A stretch of 57,051 nucleotides of DNA, from NCBI GenBank assembly GCA_903932145.1, contig CAIZFE010000041.1, positions 1-57,051 of the forward strand, in the 5' to 3' direction. A program made the position numbers and the translations under genes. The notes beneath the pieces were generated by a model. The model was not told the DNA's origin and made no database searches. It saw only the letters and a list, made by a program, of their open reading frames with translations. Source of the DNA: an uncultured Rhodopila sp. (GTDB lineage: Bacteria > Pseudomonadota > Alphaproteobacteria > Acetobacterales > Acetobacteraceae). Shown one piece after another: positions 26,559 to 35,126 of this stretch; position 1 is the first letter of the stretch, and each line of letters starts with the position of its first letter.

Positions 26559-26897
26559 GACGACACCCAAAAATAACCGCGCCGAGTGGATACCGTTGCC
26601 TTATCGTCATGGCCAGGCTTGTCCGCATAGGCGTCAACTTAAGCGTTTGACGGGGAGGATTGCCCATTCGTCATGGCCGGGCTTGGCCCGCTCATGACGG
26701 AGAAGACAATACCCTGGTCTGTGACAAAATTTTCTCCAAACTGGCCTTATCCTGATGACGATTGGGCTCGGCCGGGCCATGACGATGGGATTGGTTTCGC
26801 TTACTATTGGGCATCACCTAAGTCCCTGCACACAGGACTAATTTGAGACGGCGATGCCGACGTGTCATTCTTCCAGCGACCGAATAGTGTCTCACCC
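26559..26897. repeat. Intergenic region with three copies of a dispersed palindromic element
   Basis: Three pieces of the GTCATGGCC-type element occur here. One near 26605-26633 is imperfect. One at 26669-26700 is a near-perfect inverted repeat, CGTCATGGCCGGGC against GCCCGCTCATGACG. One near 26767-26785 is a right half, GCCGGGCCATGACGATGGG. Related copies occur at 31419-31497, 38749-38803 and 51672-51712. No gene was seen in this stretch. Confidence 0.65.
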
Positions 26898-28760
26898 ATG
26901 CTTCCCACCCGACTGCGTTTGGCTGCGCATATCGCGCTCCTCCTGATCGTTTCGTTCGGCGTGGCGTTGCTCGCGACGCGGCCGCCGTCGCCGCTGGCTG
27001 CCGCCGAGCGGTTGGTGGCGGCGGTGGCATTTCACGTCCTCGGCCCTCAGCGGCCAGACGGTTCAGATGTCGTCGTTGTGGGAATCACCGAGGACACCCT
27101 TGCCGCATTTCCCTATCGCTCCCCCATTGATCGCGGTTTTCTCGCCGATCTGATCGACACCTTGGCGAGAGCCGGAGTGACCGCGATCGGCCTTGATGTC
27201 GTGCTCGACCGCCCGACTGAACCGGCCAAAGATGCTGCCCTACGGCGGGCGCTGACGCGAACGGATGTCCCGGTGGTGGCCATTTCCATCGCGCCGGACA
27301 CGACCATGGCTCCGGATCGCCGCCGCTTCCTGGCTGACTTCCTGGCTGGTGTGCGCACCGGCGACGCCAACCTCGCGCGTGACCGGTTCGACGACGTGAT
27401 CCGCGACCATGTTCCGCGGCATCCTGGCACAGGTATCCCGAGTTTGCCGGCAGCCATCGCGACAGCCCTGAACACGCCCGTCCCGGCGGAGCCATTTCCA
27501 ATTGAGTGGCAGCGCGGCAGCCACGGCACTGACATGCCAACTTATCCGGCGGAGTCCATCGCGTTGCTGCCTAAATTCTGGCTGCACGGAAAAGTCGCCC
27601 TGATCGGCAGCCTGATACCGGGCAGCGATGAACATCGCACGCTCGCCTCGGCATTCGGTCAACCCAGCTTCGGCGTAATGATTCACGCACAGGTCGTCTC
27701 CCAACTGCTGCACCATCGCGCGGTTCCGCCGCCCGCGATTCCGTGGCCCGAAATCCTGGCGACCACCCTGCTTGCCGGAGCAGGGATCGTGTTGGCCACG
27801 GCCTGGGCGGGGTACCTGGCAGCCACGGCGCTGGTCGCACTCAGTGTCATGTTTCTCGTCGCCGCTCTCGGCGCTTATGCGGTCACCGGGATTCTGATAC
27901 CGGTCGTTTCACCCATCGTCGCTCTAGGGCTGGCCGGAGGAACCGCACGCGCCTGGCGCGGCCTGGCCGATCGTCGCGACAGACGAGCGCTGCGCGCCCT
28001 GTTCTCCCGCTTCGTCAGTGAGCCGGTGGTGAACGAGATCATGAAAGACCGCGACCTTTTCATGGCCGGCGGCCGCCCGAAGCCGATGGAGCTGACCGCG
28101 ACGGTTCTGTTCGCCGACGTCGCCAGCTTCACAACGATTTGCGAAAGCCTGGAACCTGGCCCCCTAATCGGCTGGGTGGATCAATACATAGATGCCATGT
28201 CCGGCATCATCGCCGCGCATGACGGCGTGCTGCTGCGCTTCATCGGCGACGGTATTCTGGCGGTGTTCGGCGTGCCCATCCCGCGGATCGACGAAGCCGG
28301 AATTACCACCGATGCCAGCAACGCCGCCCGATGCGCATTGGCGATGGAACGCGCGATGGCGCGGTTGAACGAGAACTGGGCCGCCGCGAGTTTACCGGTC
28401 GGAGGCCTGCGTGTCGGCCTGCACACCGGCCCGATGGTCGCTGGAAGCCTCGGCACCGGCGCTCGGATGGAGTTCTGCCTGCTCGGTGACACCGCCAATA
28501 TCGGCGCCAGACTGGAACAGCTCGGCAAGGACTACGCAGAGCCGATCCAGGGCTACTGTACGATCGTTGCGAGTGAAGCGACCTTCTCCCGCGTCAGCGA
28601 CACATTCGCGGGCATCCGCCTGGGTGCGTTCATGCTGCGCGGGCGCCACTCGGCAATGGCGGCTTATCGTATCGATTCCGCCGCCGTCCGGATGGCCGGC
28701 GCCTGCACGTTGACTATACCTCCGCGTCCGACAGACTCTCCAGCGCTTCCCGATCCGTGA
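26898..28760 (+). CDS. CHASE2-domain class III adenylate/guanylate cyclase
   Basis: A membrane receptor making a cyclic nucleotide. The 620-residue protein has an N-terminal helix (LAAHIALLLIVSFGVALLA), an extracytoplasmic CHASE2 sensor (about 45-260, with VVVVGITEDTLAAFPYRSPI and IGLDVVLDRPTE) and two or three helices (about 270-345). The catalytic domain (about 395-590) has the metal Asp residues in LFADVASFT (near 406) and FIGDGILAVFG (near 450), and LLGDTANIGARLE with the transition-state Asn and Arg. Start ATG 26898 or GTG 26862. The 3' end overlaps the convergent Crp gene by 47 bases. The product, cAMP or cGMP, is not settled. Confidence 0.92.
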   Translation: MLPTRLRLAAHIALLLIVSFGVALLATRPPSPLAAAERLVAAVAFHVLGPQRPDGSDVVVVGITEDTLAAFPYRSPIDRGFLADLIDTLARAGVTAIGLDVVLDRPTEPAKDAALRRALTRTDVPVVAISIAPDTTMAPDRRRFLADFLAGVRTGDANLARDRFDDVIRDHVPRHPGTGIPSLPAAIATALNTPVPAEPFPIEWQRGSHGTDMPTYPAESIALLPKFWLHGKVALIGSLIPGSDEHRTLASAFGQPSFGVMIHAQVVSQLLHHRAVPPPAIPWPEILATTLLAGAGIVLATAWAGYLAATALVALSVMFLVAALGAYAVTGILIPVVSPIVALGLAGGTARAWRGLADRRDRRALRALFSRFVSEPVVNEIMKDRDLFMAGGRPKPMELTATVLFADVASFTTICESLEPGPLIGWVDQYIDAMSGIIAAHDGVLLRFIGDGILAVFGVPIPRIDEAGITTDASNAARCALAMERAMARLNENWAAASLPVGGLRVGLHTGPMVAGSLGTGARMEFCLLGDTANIGARLEQLGKDYAEPIQGYCTIVASEATFSRVSDTFAGIRLGAFMLRGRHSAMAAYRIDSAAVRMAGACTLTIPPRPTDSPALPDP

Positions 28761-29433
28761 TGGTTATGAACCCGTGATCGACACTGATGAATCCCGAACG
28801 GGTCCAATCCACGATGTACTTGTTGATGCTTTCGCGAGAGATACCGATCAGGCTGCCCATCTGCTGCTGCGACAGCTTAATGTCCAACCGCACCCCACCG
28901 GCACCCGGCTTCCCGAAAGTTCCGGCCAGACGCAGCAGCCCCCGAGCGACCCGTGACGGCGCATCGCGCAGCAAGGCGTCTTCCAGCACTTCGCTGGTCT
29001 GGCGCAAACGCTGGCACAACACTGTGATCATCCGCGTGGCGGTGTCGGGATTGCCGGTCAGGATCGGCATCAGCCTATTGCGTTCCAGCACCAAGAGCTC
29101 GGTGTCTTCAATCGCCACCGCGTCGGCGGATCGCGGCTGGCCGTCCAGCAAGGCGATCTCCCCAAACAGGCTGCCACGATCGATGATGTTGAGGACAAGC
29201 TCCTTGCCATCCGGCGAGTAGGTGCAGATCTTCACCCGTCCGGCCACGACGGCCATCATGCTATCGCCCCGGTCGCCCTTCTGAAAAATCGTGGCATGCG
29301 ACCGATGCCGGACCAGCGCAGCGCTGGAGGCGAGACGCGACAAATCCTCAGGCGCGAGATGCCGCAGCAAAAAATGACCCGCCAGTATCTCAGCGCGATT
29401 GAATGGCGCCCGGTCTAATGGTGCAGTCGCCAT
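28714..29433 (-). CDS. Crp/Fnr-family transcriptional regulator
   Basis: A 239-residue regulator. The N-terminal cyclic-nucleotide-binding-type beta roll (about 20-140) carries GSLFGEIALLDGQPRSADA near 89-107, which keeps the Glu and Arg-Ser of the cAMP phosphate-binding cassette, so it may truly bind a cyclic nucleotide. The C-terminal winged helix has LSQQQMGSLIGISRESINKY near 185-205. No cysteine cluster of the Fnr type is seen. The ATG at 29433 has AAGGGGAA upstream. It faces the cyclase gene tail to tail, with overlapping 3' ends. Confidence 0.9.
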   Translation of the reverse strand: MATAPLDRAPFNRAEILAGHFLLRHLAPEDLSRLASSAALVRHRSHATIFQKGDRGDSMMAVVAGRVKICTYSPDGKELVLNIIDRGSLFGEIALLDGQPRSADAVAIEDTELLVLERNRLMPILTGNPDTATRMITVLCQRLRQTSEVLEDALLRDAPSRVARGLLRLAGTFGKPGAGGVRLDIKLSQQQMGSLIGISRESINKYIVDWTRSGFISVDHGFITITDREALESLSDAEV

Positions 29434-29642
29434 GTGATTCCCCTTTGGACGGAAAGTGGCCGTCTGGCTCGCGAAGGGCCAGACGAATCGGCGCGAACGC
29501 GCGTACGAACAACAGAACGTGAATGCAAAACCGGTCCTACACGAGATTGGGCGCACGGCTTGTTATCGAGACCACAGTATAATGTTTTGTCTTCCGGCAC
29601 GCTCCCGTCAGGCGGTAACGCCTGAACAGTGGGAGAATGCCG
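29434..29642. promoter_or_regulatory. Upstream region of the Crp gene and the CsgG-caspase genes
   Basis: This gap lies between the divergent Crp gene and the genes running right. It should hold the Crp promoter and probably the promoter of the small ORF and CsgG gene. The patch near 29565-29590 is AT-rich. No clear TGTGA-N6-TCACA operator was seen by eye. Confidence 0.3.
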
Positions 29643-29750
29643 GTGTTGAAGTTAATTCTGCTCTGTCTTGGTCTGGCTTTCGGGCTGCTTGGATCCATCG
29701 TCGCAACGCATGAGGCGCTTAGGATAGGGGTGGAACAATCGTGTCTCTGA
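29643..29750 (+). CDS. Possible 35-residue single-helix membrane peptide
   Basis: A short frame starting at GTG 29643, with GGGAGAA six to eight bases upstream. The product is one hydrophobic helix (LKLILLCLGLAFGLLGSIVA) followed by a short polar tail ending in Cys-Leu. It sits 67 bases before the CsgG-like gene on the same strand. The hydrophobic run with a fitting ribosome site is suggestive, but short frames like this arise by chance. Confidence 0.3.
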   Translation: MLKLILLCLGLAFGLLGSIVATHEALRIGVEQSCL

Positions 29751-29817
29751 CCCTCGATCTATCGGCACGATTTCGCGCTTTTCCGGCGTCCGGCCATTCG
29801 TTGCGGAGAAATACTAA

Positions 29818-31359
29818 ATGATTAATCGATCCAAGATGTTGCCGCTCCGGCGACGCGCCGCGTTGATGACCGCGCTGATGACGCTGGTCACAGCCTGTCA
29901 GCCACGTCCGGAAACCGCCTACGACGTGGCACAACCGCGCACCCCGGCGGTGCGCAACATTGGCAACTTCAATGAAGCCCTGCGCTGCATGGACGACATG
30001 TTCCTCGCCCAGGGCAAGAAGGATATCTATATCACCACCGCAGGCATTCCCGATGCCACCGGCCTGATCTCGGCTGGCACGAAAGAGATGTTCATCACCG
30101 CCGTGTCGCGGATGGCGGCGAAAAGCAATTCCTTCCGCTTCGTCGATTACGATCCCACCCAAACCGATGTGCAGGTGCTGTCTGAACTCGTGGGCCTGCG
30201 CCCGGATTTCGTCGCCCCGAATTATTATGTCCGGGGCGCGATCACCCAGCTCGATAGTAATGTGCTACAGTCGCAGGCCAGCGCCGGGATTTCGATCCCG
30301 AATCTGGATCTGGCGATCAACCACAACCAGGTCGTGTCCATCATCTCGCTCGATTTGAATGTCGGCAAGCTGATCACCCGGCAAATTATTCCAGGCATTT
30401 CCGCCAGCAACTCGATCGCCGTGGTGCAGTCCGGCAAAGGCGCCGACGCGGGCGGACTGATCGGCAAGGCCGGCGTGTCGCTGAGCGTATCGCTCGACAA
30501 AGCAGAGGGGTTTCATCAGGCCGTGCGCAACCTGATCGAACTGTCCACGATCGAGGTCCTCGGCAAGCTGACCCGCGTGCCCTACTGGCAGTGCCTGAGC
30601 ATCGAATCCACCAATCCGAATTTCCGTGCCGAGGCCAGGGGCTGGTTCGATACCATGGGCGAGCGGGAACGCGACGATTTCGTCAGTGCCGCGCTGGTCC
30701 GCACCGGCTATCTGCCCGCCGGCAGCAATGGACAATCTTCCGACCTGTCGGATGCCATCTCCCGCTATCAGTCTGACAGTGATCTGATCCCAAACGGCCG
30801 GATCGATTTCGATCTATATTACCGGATGCTGGCGAATGAGGCGCGGAACCCGAAAACGGCGGCCTCGACAACCGCTCCCGCGCCACTCGCGGCCGCCGTG
30901 ACCGCCCCTCCGGTCGCGGCCGAAGCACCCGGGCTCACCCTGAGCACCCCGCGCGGCCCGTTGCCAAAGTACCGAACTGGCGACGTGCTGTCGGTATCGG
31001 TGCAGCCGCGGGGGGATGCCTTCGTCTATTGCTATTATCAGGATGCGACCGGAACCGTCGCCCGCATCTTCCCCAACCGCTTCCAACCCGATCCATTTCT
31101 GTCGGCCGGCACCCAAATCGAGGTCCCCCCCGCGGGAGGCAAATCATTTGCGATCCGCTTCGACAAACCGGGCGCCAAAGAAACTGTGGCCTGCATGGGG
31201 GCCGATCGGGAAGTCGGGCTGCGCCTGCCGGATAAGTTGAAAGCGGGGGACCTGGAACCGCTGCCCGTAAGCGGACTCGACGAGGTCTCAAGTCAATTTC
31301 ATAGAATTCCCGGGGCCCGGATCACTGACGCCAGATTGACTGTGGAGGTGCTGCAATGA
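29818..31359 (+). CDS. CsgG/HfaB-like lipoprotein with C-terminal DUF4384-type domain
   Basis: A 513-residue protein with a lipoprotein signal (MTALMTLVTAC, Cys27). The region 45-270 fits the CsgG family, which forms the outer-membrane channel for curli-type subunits: YYVRGAITQLDSNV, VSIISLDLNVG and RNLIELSTIEVLGKLT. A linker (about 270-360) has a small PGB-like helical stretch. The C-terminus (about 375-510) looks like DUF4384, with GDVLSVSVQPRGDAFVYCYY and TVARIFPNRFQPDPFL. The stop overlaps the start of the caspase gene (ATGA). With curlin-like genes nearby, secretion of those subunits is an attractive but unproven role. Confidence 0.8.
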   Translation: MINRSKMLPLRRRAALMTALMTLVTACQPRPETAYDVAQPRTPAVRNIGNFNEALRCMDDMFLAQGKKDIYITTAGIPDATGLISAGTKEMFITAVSRMAAKSNSFRFVDYDPTQTDVQVLSELVGLRPDFVAPNYYVRGAITQLDSNVLQSQASAGISIPNLDLAINHNQVVSIISLDLNVGKLITRQIIPGISASNSIAVVQSGKGADAGGLIGKAGVSLSVSLDKAEGFHQAVRNLIELSTIEVLGKLTRVPYWQCLSIESTNPNFRAEARGWFDTMGERERDDFVSAALVRTGYLPAGSNGQSSDLSDAISRYQSDSDLIPNGRIDFDLYYRMLANEARNPKTAASTTAPAPLAAAVTAPPVAAEAPGLTLSTPRGPLPKYRTGDVLSVSVQPRGDAFVYCYYQDATGTVARIFPNRFQPDPFLSAGTQIEVPPAGGKSFAIRFDKPGAKETVACMGADREVGLRLPDKLKAGDLEPLPVSGLDEVSSQFHRIPGARITDARLTVEVLQ

Positions 31360-34004
31360 ACTTCCAACACCGTTCGCGTGTCCCACCGGCTGGCGGCCGA
31401 TCTGCCGCGATTGCAACTCGTCATGGGCCGGCTCGTCCGGGCCACCTATGCCATGGCGGTGCCGCGACGGGTGGCCCGGACGAGCCGGGCCATGACGATC
31501 GGCGGCGACCGTCGGTATCGACACGGCATGGCTTCAGCGTCTTGATCACGGCACTTCTTCTGGCGCTGGTATCTCTCACTGCCCGGGCGGCGCCCGATAC
31601 CGAACGCCGGATCGCGTTGGTGATCGGGATCGGCGGCTACCAGAACGCGCCGCACCTTGCCAATCCGGTCAACGATGCCCGGAGCATCGGCGACAGCCTG
31701 CGGCGGCTGAAATTCGACGTGGCGGAAGTGTATGATGCCGACTTCCGGGAATTGAACAGCGCGATCCGCGCCTTCGGAATCAAAGCAGCAAGCGCGGATG
31801 TGGCGTTGATCTATTACGCCGGTCACGGCGTGCAGGTGGACCGGGAAAACTACCTCATCCCGGCCGATGCCAAACTGGAACGTGAGCGCGACCTTCTCTA
31901 CGAAGCGATGCCGCTCGACAGATTGCTGGGCGAGGTCTCCCAGGCCAGCCATATCGGCATCGTCCTGCTGGATAGCTGCCGCAATAACCCGTTCATTGAG
32001 CGTGTCGCCCGATCCATGACGATCGCCGGCCGGGCGGTGGCGACCACGCCCGGCTTGGCCAGGGTAGACAACGTGCCCAGGAACACCATGGTGGTGATGG
32101 CCGCCAAGGCGGACCAAATCGCCGAGGACGGGGCCGAACACAGTCCCTTCGCCGCCGCCTTGCTGGCGCATTTCCAAATCCCTGGCCTGGAGCTCAGTCT
32201 GTTCTTCCGCAGCGTGCGTGACACGGTGCTGCGCGCGACAGCCAATCGCCAGGAACCGTATGTGTTCAGTTCGCTCGGCGCTGATCCATTTTACTTCTAC
32301 CCCCGCCCACCGAACCGGCCGCCGGAGATCGCATCGATCACGCCGCTGGAGGTCAGCGACACCGCTGGCCCGACCCCTCTGGGGATGCCGCAGCCAACCG
32401 ATCCGGATCAGGATCCGCTGACCATCCGGATCATCGGCCTGCCACGCTCCGGTGAAGTCCGGATCGATGGACGGCCGGTCGCGATCAACACGGTCGTCTC
32501 CGCCGAGCGCTTCAAGACGGCGACATTCAAGCCCGACGGGAAGAGTATCGGCGCCGTTGGGACCCTGGATATCCTGGTTGAGGACGGACGCGGCGGCAGC
32601 ATAACCGCCAGTCTGCCGATTGCGGTTCGGTCCTCGCATCACGCGCCGGTCCTGGCCGGGCCAGCCAGTATGCAGGTCTCGCAACAGGTGCTGGGCATTC
32701 CGCCACCGGTCAGCCCGGATGGCGATCCATTGACCGTAACAATCGATGCCCTGCCGCGAGGGACCGTTCGCAATGGGACCACGATCCTGCATCCCGGGGA
32801 TCACGTTACACCGTTCGAACTCTCCAAACTGGCATTCTGGCCGGAAGCGGGCTTCAGCGGCCCAGCCGGCAGCCTGCGCTACACCGTCGATAACGGTCAC
32901 GGCGGTTCAGTGACCGGTTCGCTCGACATTGAGGTCGGCGCGGCGTCAAGCGCGCCTCCAGCATCCCCGGACACCCTATTTTGGGAAAGCGTCAAGGCCA
33001 GCAACGATCCGGCCGAACTGGACGCATTCCTGCGGTTCTTTCCGAACTCACGTTATGCCGTGGAGGCCAGGCACCGGCACACCGACCTGACCGACGCCGC
33101 TGCGGGCAGCAAGCCTGTCCTGGCAGCGGCACCGGCCCCCGGTAAGCCTCCGCTGGATACGCCGAAACCTGCCCTCGTAGCCGCCCCGCAAGCGGAGTCC
33201 TTGCCGAACGGCCCGCCGCCAAAGATCGTGACCGCGGCCAACGTCCCGCTGGCCGCGCCACCGACGCAGGCTCGCGGAGGCACAGCCGACGGCAGCTTCT
33301 TCCAGGATTGCCCCACCTGCCCGTCCATGGTCCGCATCGCGGCGGGCGCCTACATGATGGGACAAGGATCGCGCGACCCGGAGGCGATGCCACCCCACCG
33401 CGTCGAAATCCGTCCGTTCGCGATTGGACAAACGCCCGTCACGGTCGCCGAATGGAAGGCTTGCATGGCCGCCAACGGGTGCAACTTCCTGCCACGCATG
33501 CGTATCGCGGACGATCACACCCCGGTGCATAACGTTAGCTGGGAGGATATCGGCCAATACATGGCCTGGCTGACCAAGACCTCCGGGCATCCCTACCGCC
33601 TTCCCAGTGAGGCCGAATGGGAATACGCCGCCCGAGGCGGAACCGCGACGCGCTATTGGTGGGGTGAATCCGTCGGCATGGCGCTGGCCAATTGCAGCGA
33701 TTGCGGCGGCACCCAGGACGCGTACGGCCCTCTGCCCGTCGATGCGATGCAGCCCAATCCATTCGGACTACGCGACATGCTCGGTGGCGTCGCGCAATGG
33801 ACCGCGGACTGCTGGTTCCCGAACTACAAGGGCGCACCGTCGGACGCGGCACCGCGTGAAGCGAAGAACTGCGAGAAGCGAGTCCTGCGCGGGGGTTCGT
33901 TCCGAGCACCACACGACGAAATCACGGTCATTTACCGCGGCAACTATGACGCCGCGGTGCGATATATCGTCAATGGATTCCGTGTCGCGCGCGATCTGGA
34001 ATAA
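31356..34004 (+). CDS. Exported caspase with cadherin-like repeats and FGE-like domain
   Basis: An unusual fusion of 882 residues. A hydrophobic export segment lies at about 60-78. The peptidase C14 (caspase/metacaspase) domain spans about 85-320, with catalytic His157 in YYAGHGVQ and Cys208 in LLDSCRNNP. Two cadherin-like beta repeats follow (about 330-530, with DPDQDPLTIRIIGLPRSGEV and SPDGDPLTVTIDALPRGTV). A Pro/Ala linker leads to a formylglycine-generating-enzyme/PvdO-like domain (about 655-880; MVRIAAGAYMMGQGS, RLPSEAEWEYAARGGTATRY, RVLRGGSF). The ATG at 31356 overlaps the CsgG stop, but residues 20-50 are translated dispersed palindrome; a TTG at 31542 would start right at the signal. 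Confidence 0.85.
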   Translation: MNFQHRSRVPPAGGRSAAIATRHGPARPGHLCHGGAATGGPDEPGHDDRRRPSVSTRHGFSVLITALLLALVSLTARAAPDTERRIALVIGIGGYQNAPHLANPVNDARSIGDSLRRLKFDVAEVYDADFRELNSAIRAFGIKAASADVALIYYAGHGVQVDRENYLIPADAKLERERDLLYEAMPLDRLLGEVSQASHIGIVLLDSCRNNPFIERVARSMTIAGRAVATTPGLARVDNVPRNTMVVMAAKADQIAEDGAEHSPFAAALLAHFQIPGLELSLFFRSVRDTVLRATANRQEPYVFSSLGADPFYFYPRPPNRPPEIASITPLEVSDTAGPTPLGMPQPTDPDQDPLTIRIIGLPRSGEVRIDGRPVAINTVVSAERFKTATFKPDGKSIGAVGTLDILVEDGRGGSITASLPIAVRSSHHAPVLAGPASMQVSQQVLGIPPPVSPDGDPLTVTIDALPRGTVRNGTTILHPGDHVTPFELSKLAFWPEAGFSGPAGSLRYTVDNGHGGSVTGSLDIEVGAASSAPPASPDTLFWESVKASNDPAELDAFLRFFPNSRYAVEARHRHTDLTDAAAGSKPVLAAAPAPGKPPLDTPKPALVAAPQAESLPNGPPPKIVTAANVPLAAPPTQARGGTADGSFFQDCPTCPSMVRIAAGAYMMGQGSRDPEAMPPHRVEIRPFAIGQTPVTVAEWKACMAANGCNFLPRMRIADDHTPVHNVSWEDIGQYMAWLTKTSGHPYRLPSEAEWEYAARGGTATRYWWGESVGMALANCSDCGGTQDAYGPLPVDAMQPNPFGLRDMLGGVAQWTADCWFPNYKGAPSDAAPREAKNCEKRVLRGGSFRAPHDEITVIYRGNYDAAVRYIVNGFRVARDLE
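31419..31497. repeat. Dispersed palindromic element inside the 5' end of the caspase gene
   Basis: Two 27-base arms, 31419-31445 and 31471-31497, are inverted copies with one mismatch, around a 25-base loop. The right arm and flank match 51672-51712 with only two differences. The element is read in frame between the overlapping ATG and the signal segment of the caspase protein. Confidence 0.85.
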
Positions 34005-34006
34005 CG

Positions 34007-34498
34007 CTATCGAGCCTCGGCCACCGGCGCTTCCGCCGCACGGACATGGATCGTGATCTTGCGCGACATCACAGGCGGATCGTGCGGAATGTGGTCGCCG
34101 TCCGCCATCAAAAGCTGCAACGTATGGGTCCCGGGCGGCAGATCGATATACGCCTCGGTCTGCCCAAGGCCGAAATGCAGGTGGTTCTTGTCGTTTGGGA
34201 TCGGCTGGTCCAACGGTGGCAACGCCGTGTCGATCAGCAGGTGATGATGGCCGGTATTGGCCTTGCTTGTGCCTGCCGGAGCGACGCCGAAGTTCCGCGT
34301 GCCGAACCAGACCTTGAAGTGTGTTGTCCGAATGACCTGCCCGTCATTTGGCCAGCCAATGTAGACATAGGCGTCAGCCGGTGCCGGTGTCCGCTTGAAA
34401 CCCGGCTCAGCCGGTGTCTGTGCCAACGCCTGCCCCATCGGGACAACCGCCAGCAACGCCAACAGTATCCATGGCAGTCTAAGGTCGCGCACGGGCAC
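34007..34498 (-). CDS. Exported DUF4399-family protein (copy 1)
   Basis: A 163-residue exported protein (signal: LPWILLALLAVVPMGQALA). The single domain has the family features VYIGWPNDGQVI, VWFGTRNFGVAPAG, KANTGHHHLLID, LPPLDQPIPNDKNHLHFG and LPPGTHTLQLLMADGDHIPH. The many conserved His residues suggest metal or ligand binding, but no function is established for the family as far as I know. The frame begins at GTG 34498; a GTG two codons later has better spacing from the AGGAG. It is the second of a tandem pair, six bases after the first, and converges with the caspase gene at three bases. Confidence 0.85.
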   Translation of the reverse strand: MPVRDLRLPWILLALLAVVPMGQALAQTPAEPGFKRTPAPADAYVYIGWPNDGQVIRTTHFKVWFGTRNFGVAPAGTSKANTGHHHLLIDTALPPLDQPIPNDKNHLHFGLGQTEAYIDLPPGTHTLQLLMADGDHIPHDPPVMSRKITIHVRAAEAPVAEAR

Positions 34499-34504
34499 CT
34501 CTCC

Positions 34505-34936
34505 TCACGGTGGAACGATAATTGTGATCTTCTTGGAGTAGAGCGGTGGTGAATGCGGAATATGAACGTCGTCCGCGAACAGCAATTGCAGGGTATGGCG
34601 TCCCGGCGGCAATTCGATCCGAGCCTCCGTCTGGCCAAGACCGAAGTGGAGGTGGTTCTTATCGTTGGGTATTTCCTGATCCAACGGTGGCAGATCGGCG
34701 TCGATCAACAGGTGATGATGCCCGGTATTGGCTTTCTCAATCCCCGCCGGCGCCACCCCGGCATTGCTTAGGCCCATCCGAACCCAGAACTTGCCACCGG
34801 GGATGACCTGACCGTCAGCGGGATAGATCAGATACACCCTGGCATTGTCCGGCATCGGCTTGGGATCGGCGACCGCGGTCGCGGCGAACATCATCCCAAT
34901 CGCAACCAGCGGGACAAGCATACTACCGCGCTTCAT
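34505..34936 (-). CDS. Exported DUF4399-family protein (copy 2)
   Basis: A 143-residue exported protein with signal MLVPLVAIGMMFAATAVA and the same domain as its neighbour: VYLIYPADGQVIPGGKFWV, EKANTGHHHLLID, LPPLDQEIPNDKNHLHFG and LPPGRHTLQLLFADDVHIPH. The two copies are about half identical by eye, so an old tandem duplication. I use the ATG at 34936, preceded by GGGGGAAG; the longer open frame upstream is not convincing. Transcription probably starts in the gap shared with the divergent FecR/DUF4384 gene. Confidence 0.87.
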   Translation of the reverse strand: MKRGSMLVPLVAIGMMFAATAVADPKPMPDNARVYLIYPADGQVIPGGKFWVRMGLSNAGVAPAGIEKANTGHHHLLIDADLPPLDQEIPNDKNHLHFGLGQTEARIELPPGRHTLQLLFADDVHIPHSPPLYSKKITIIVPP

Positions 34937-35126
34937 CTTGCTTCCCCCAAGAAGGATTAAGTCGTCACGAACACACCGAAGCGGCTCCGTATTGCGCGCT
35001 CGGCGGGTCATTCGATCAATGAAACTCTGCGTTATCGGTTTTGTGACCGATCCACTGTGAACCGATCCACATGCCAGGGCGGCCGGCGCCGATACAGTGA
35101 AGGGCGGTGGATAAGGAAACCCGAAC

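Noticed and set aside
31446..32900. 484-codon minus-strand frame opposite the caspase gene
   Set aside because: The plus strand has clear caspase and cadherin-like motifs; the antisense frame is explained by codon bias.
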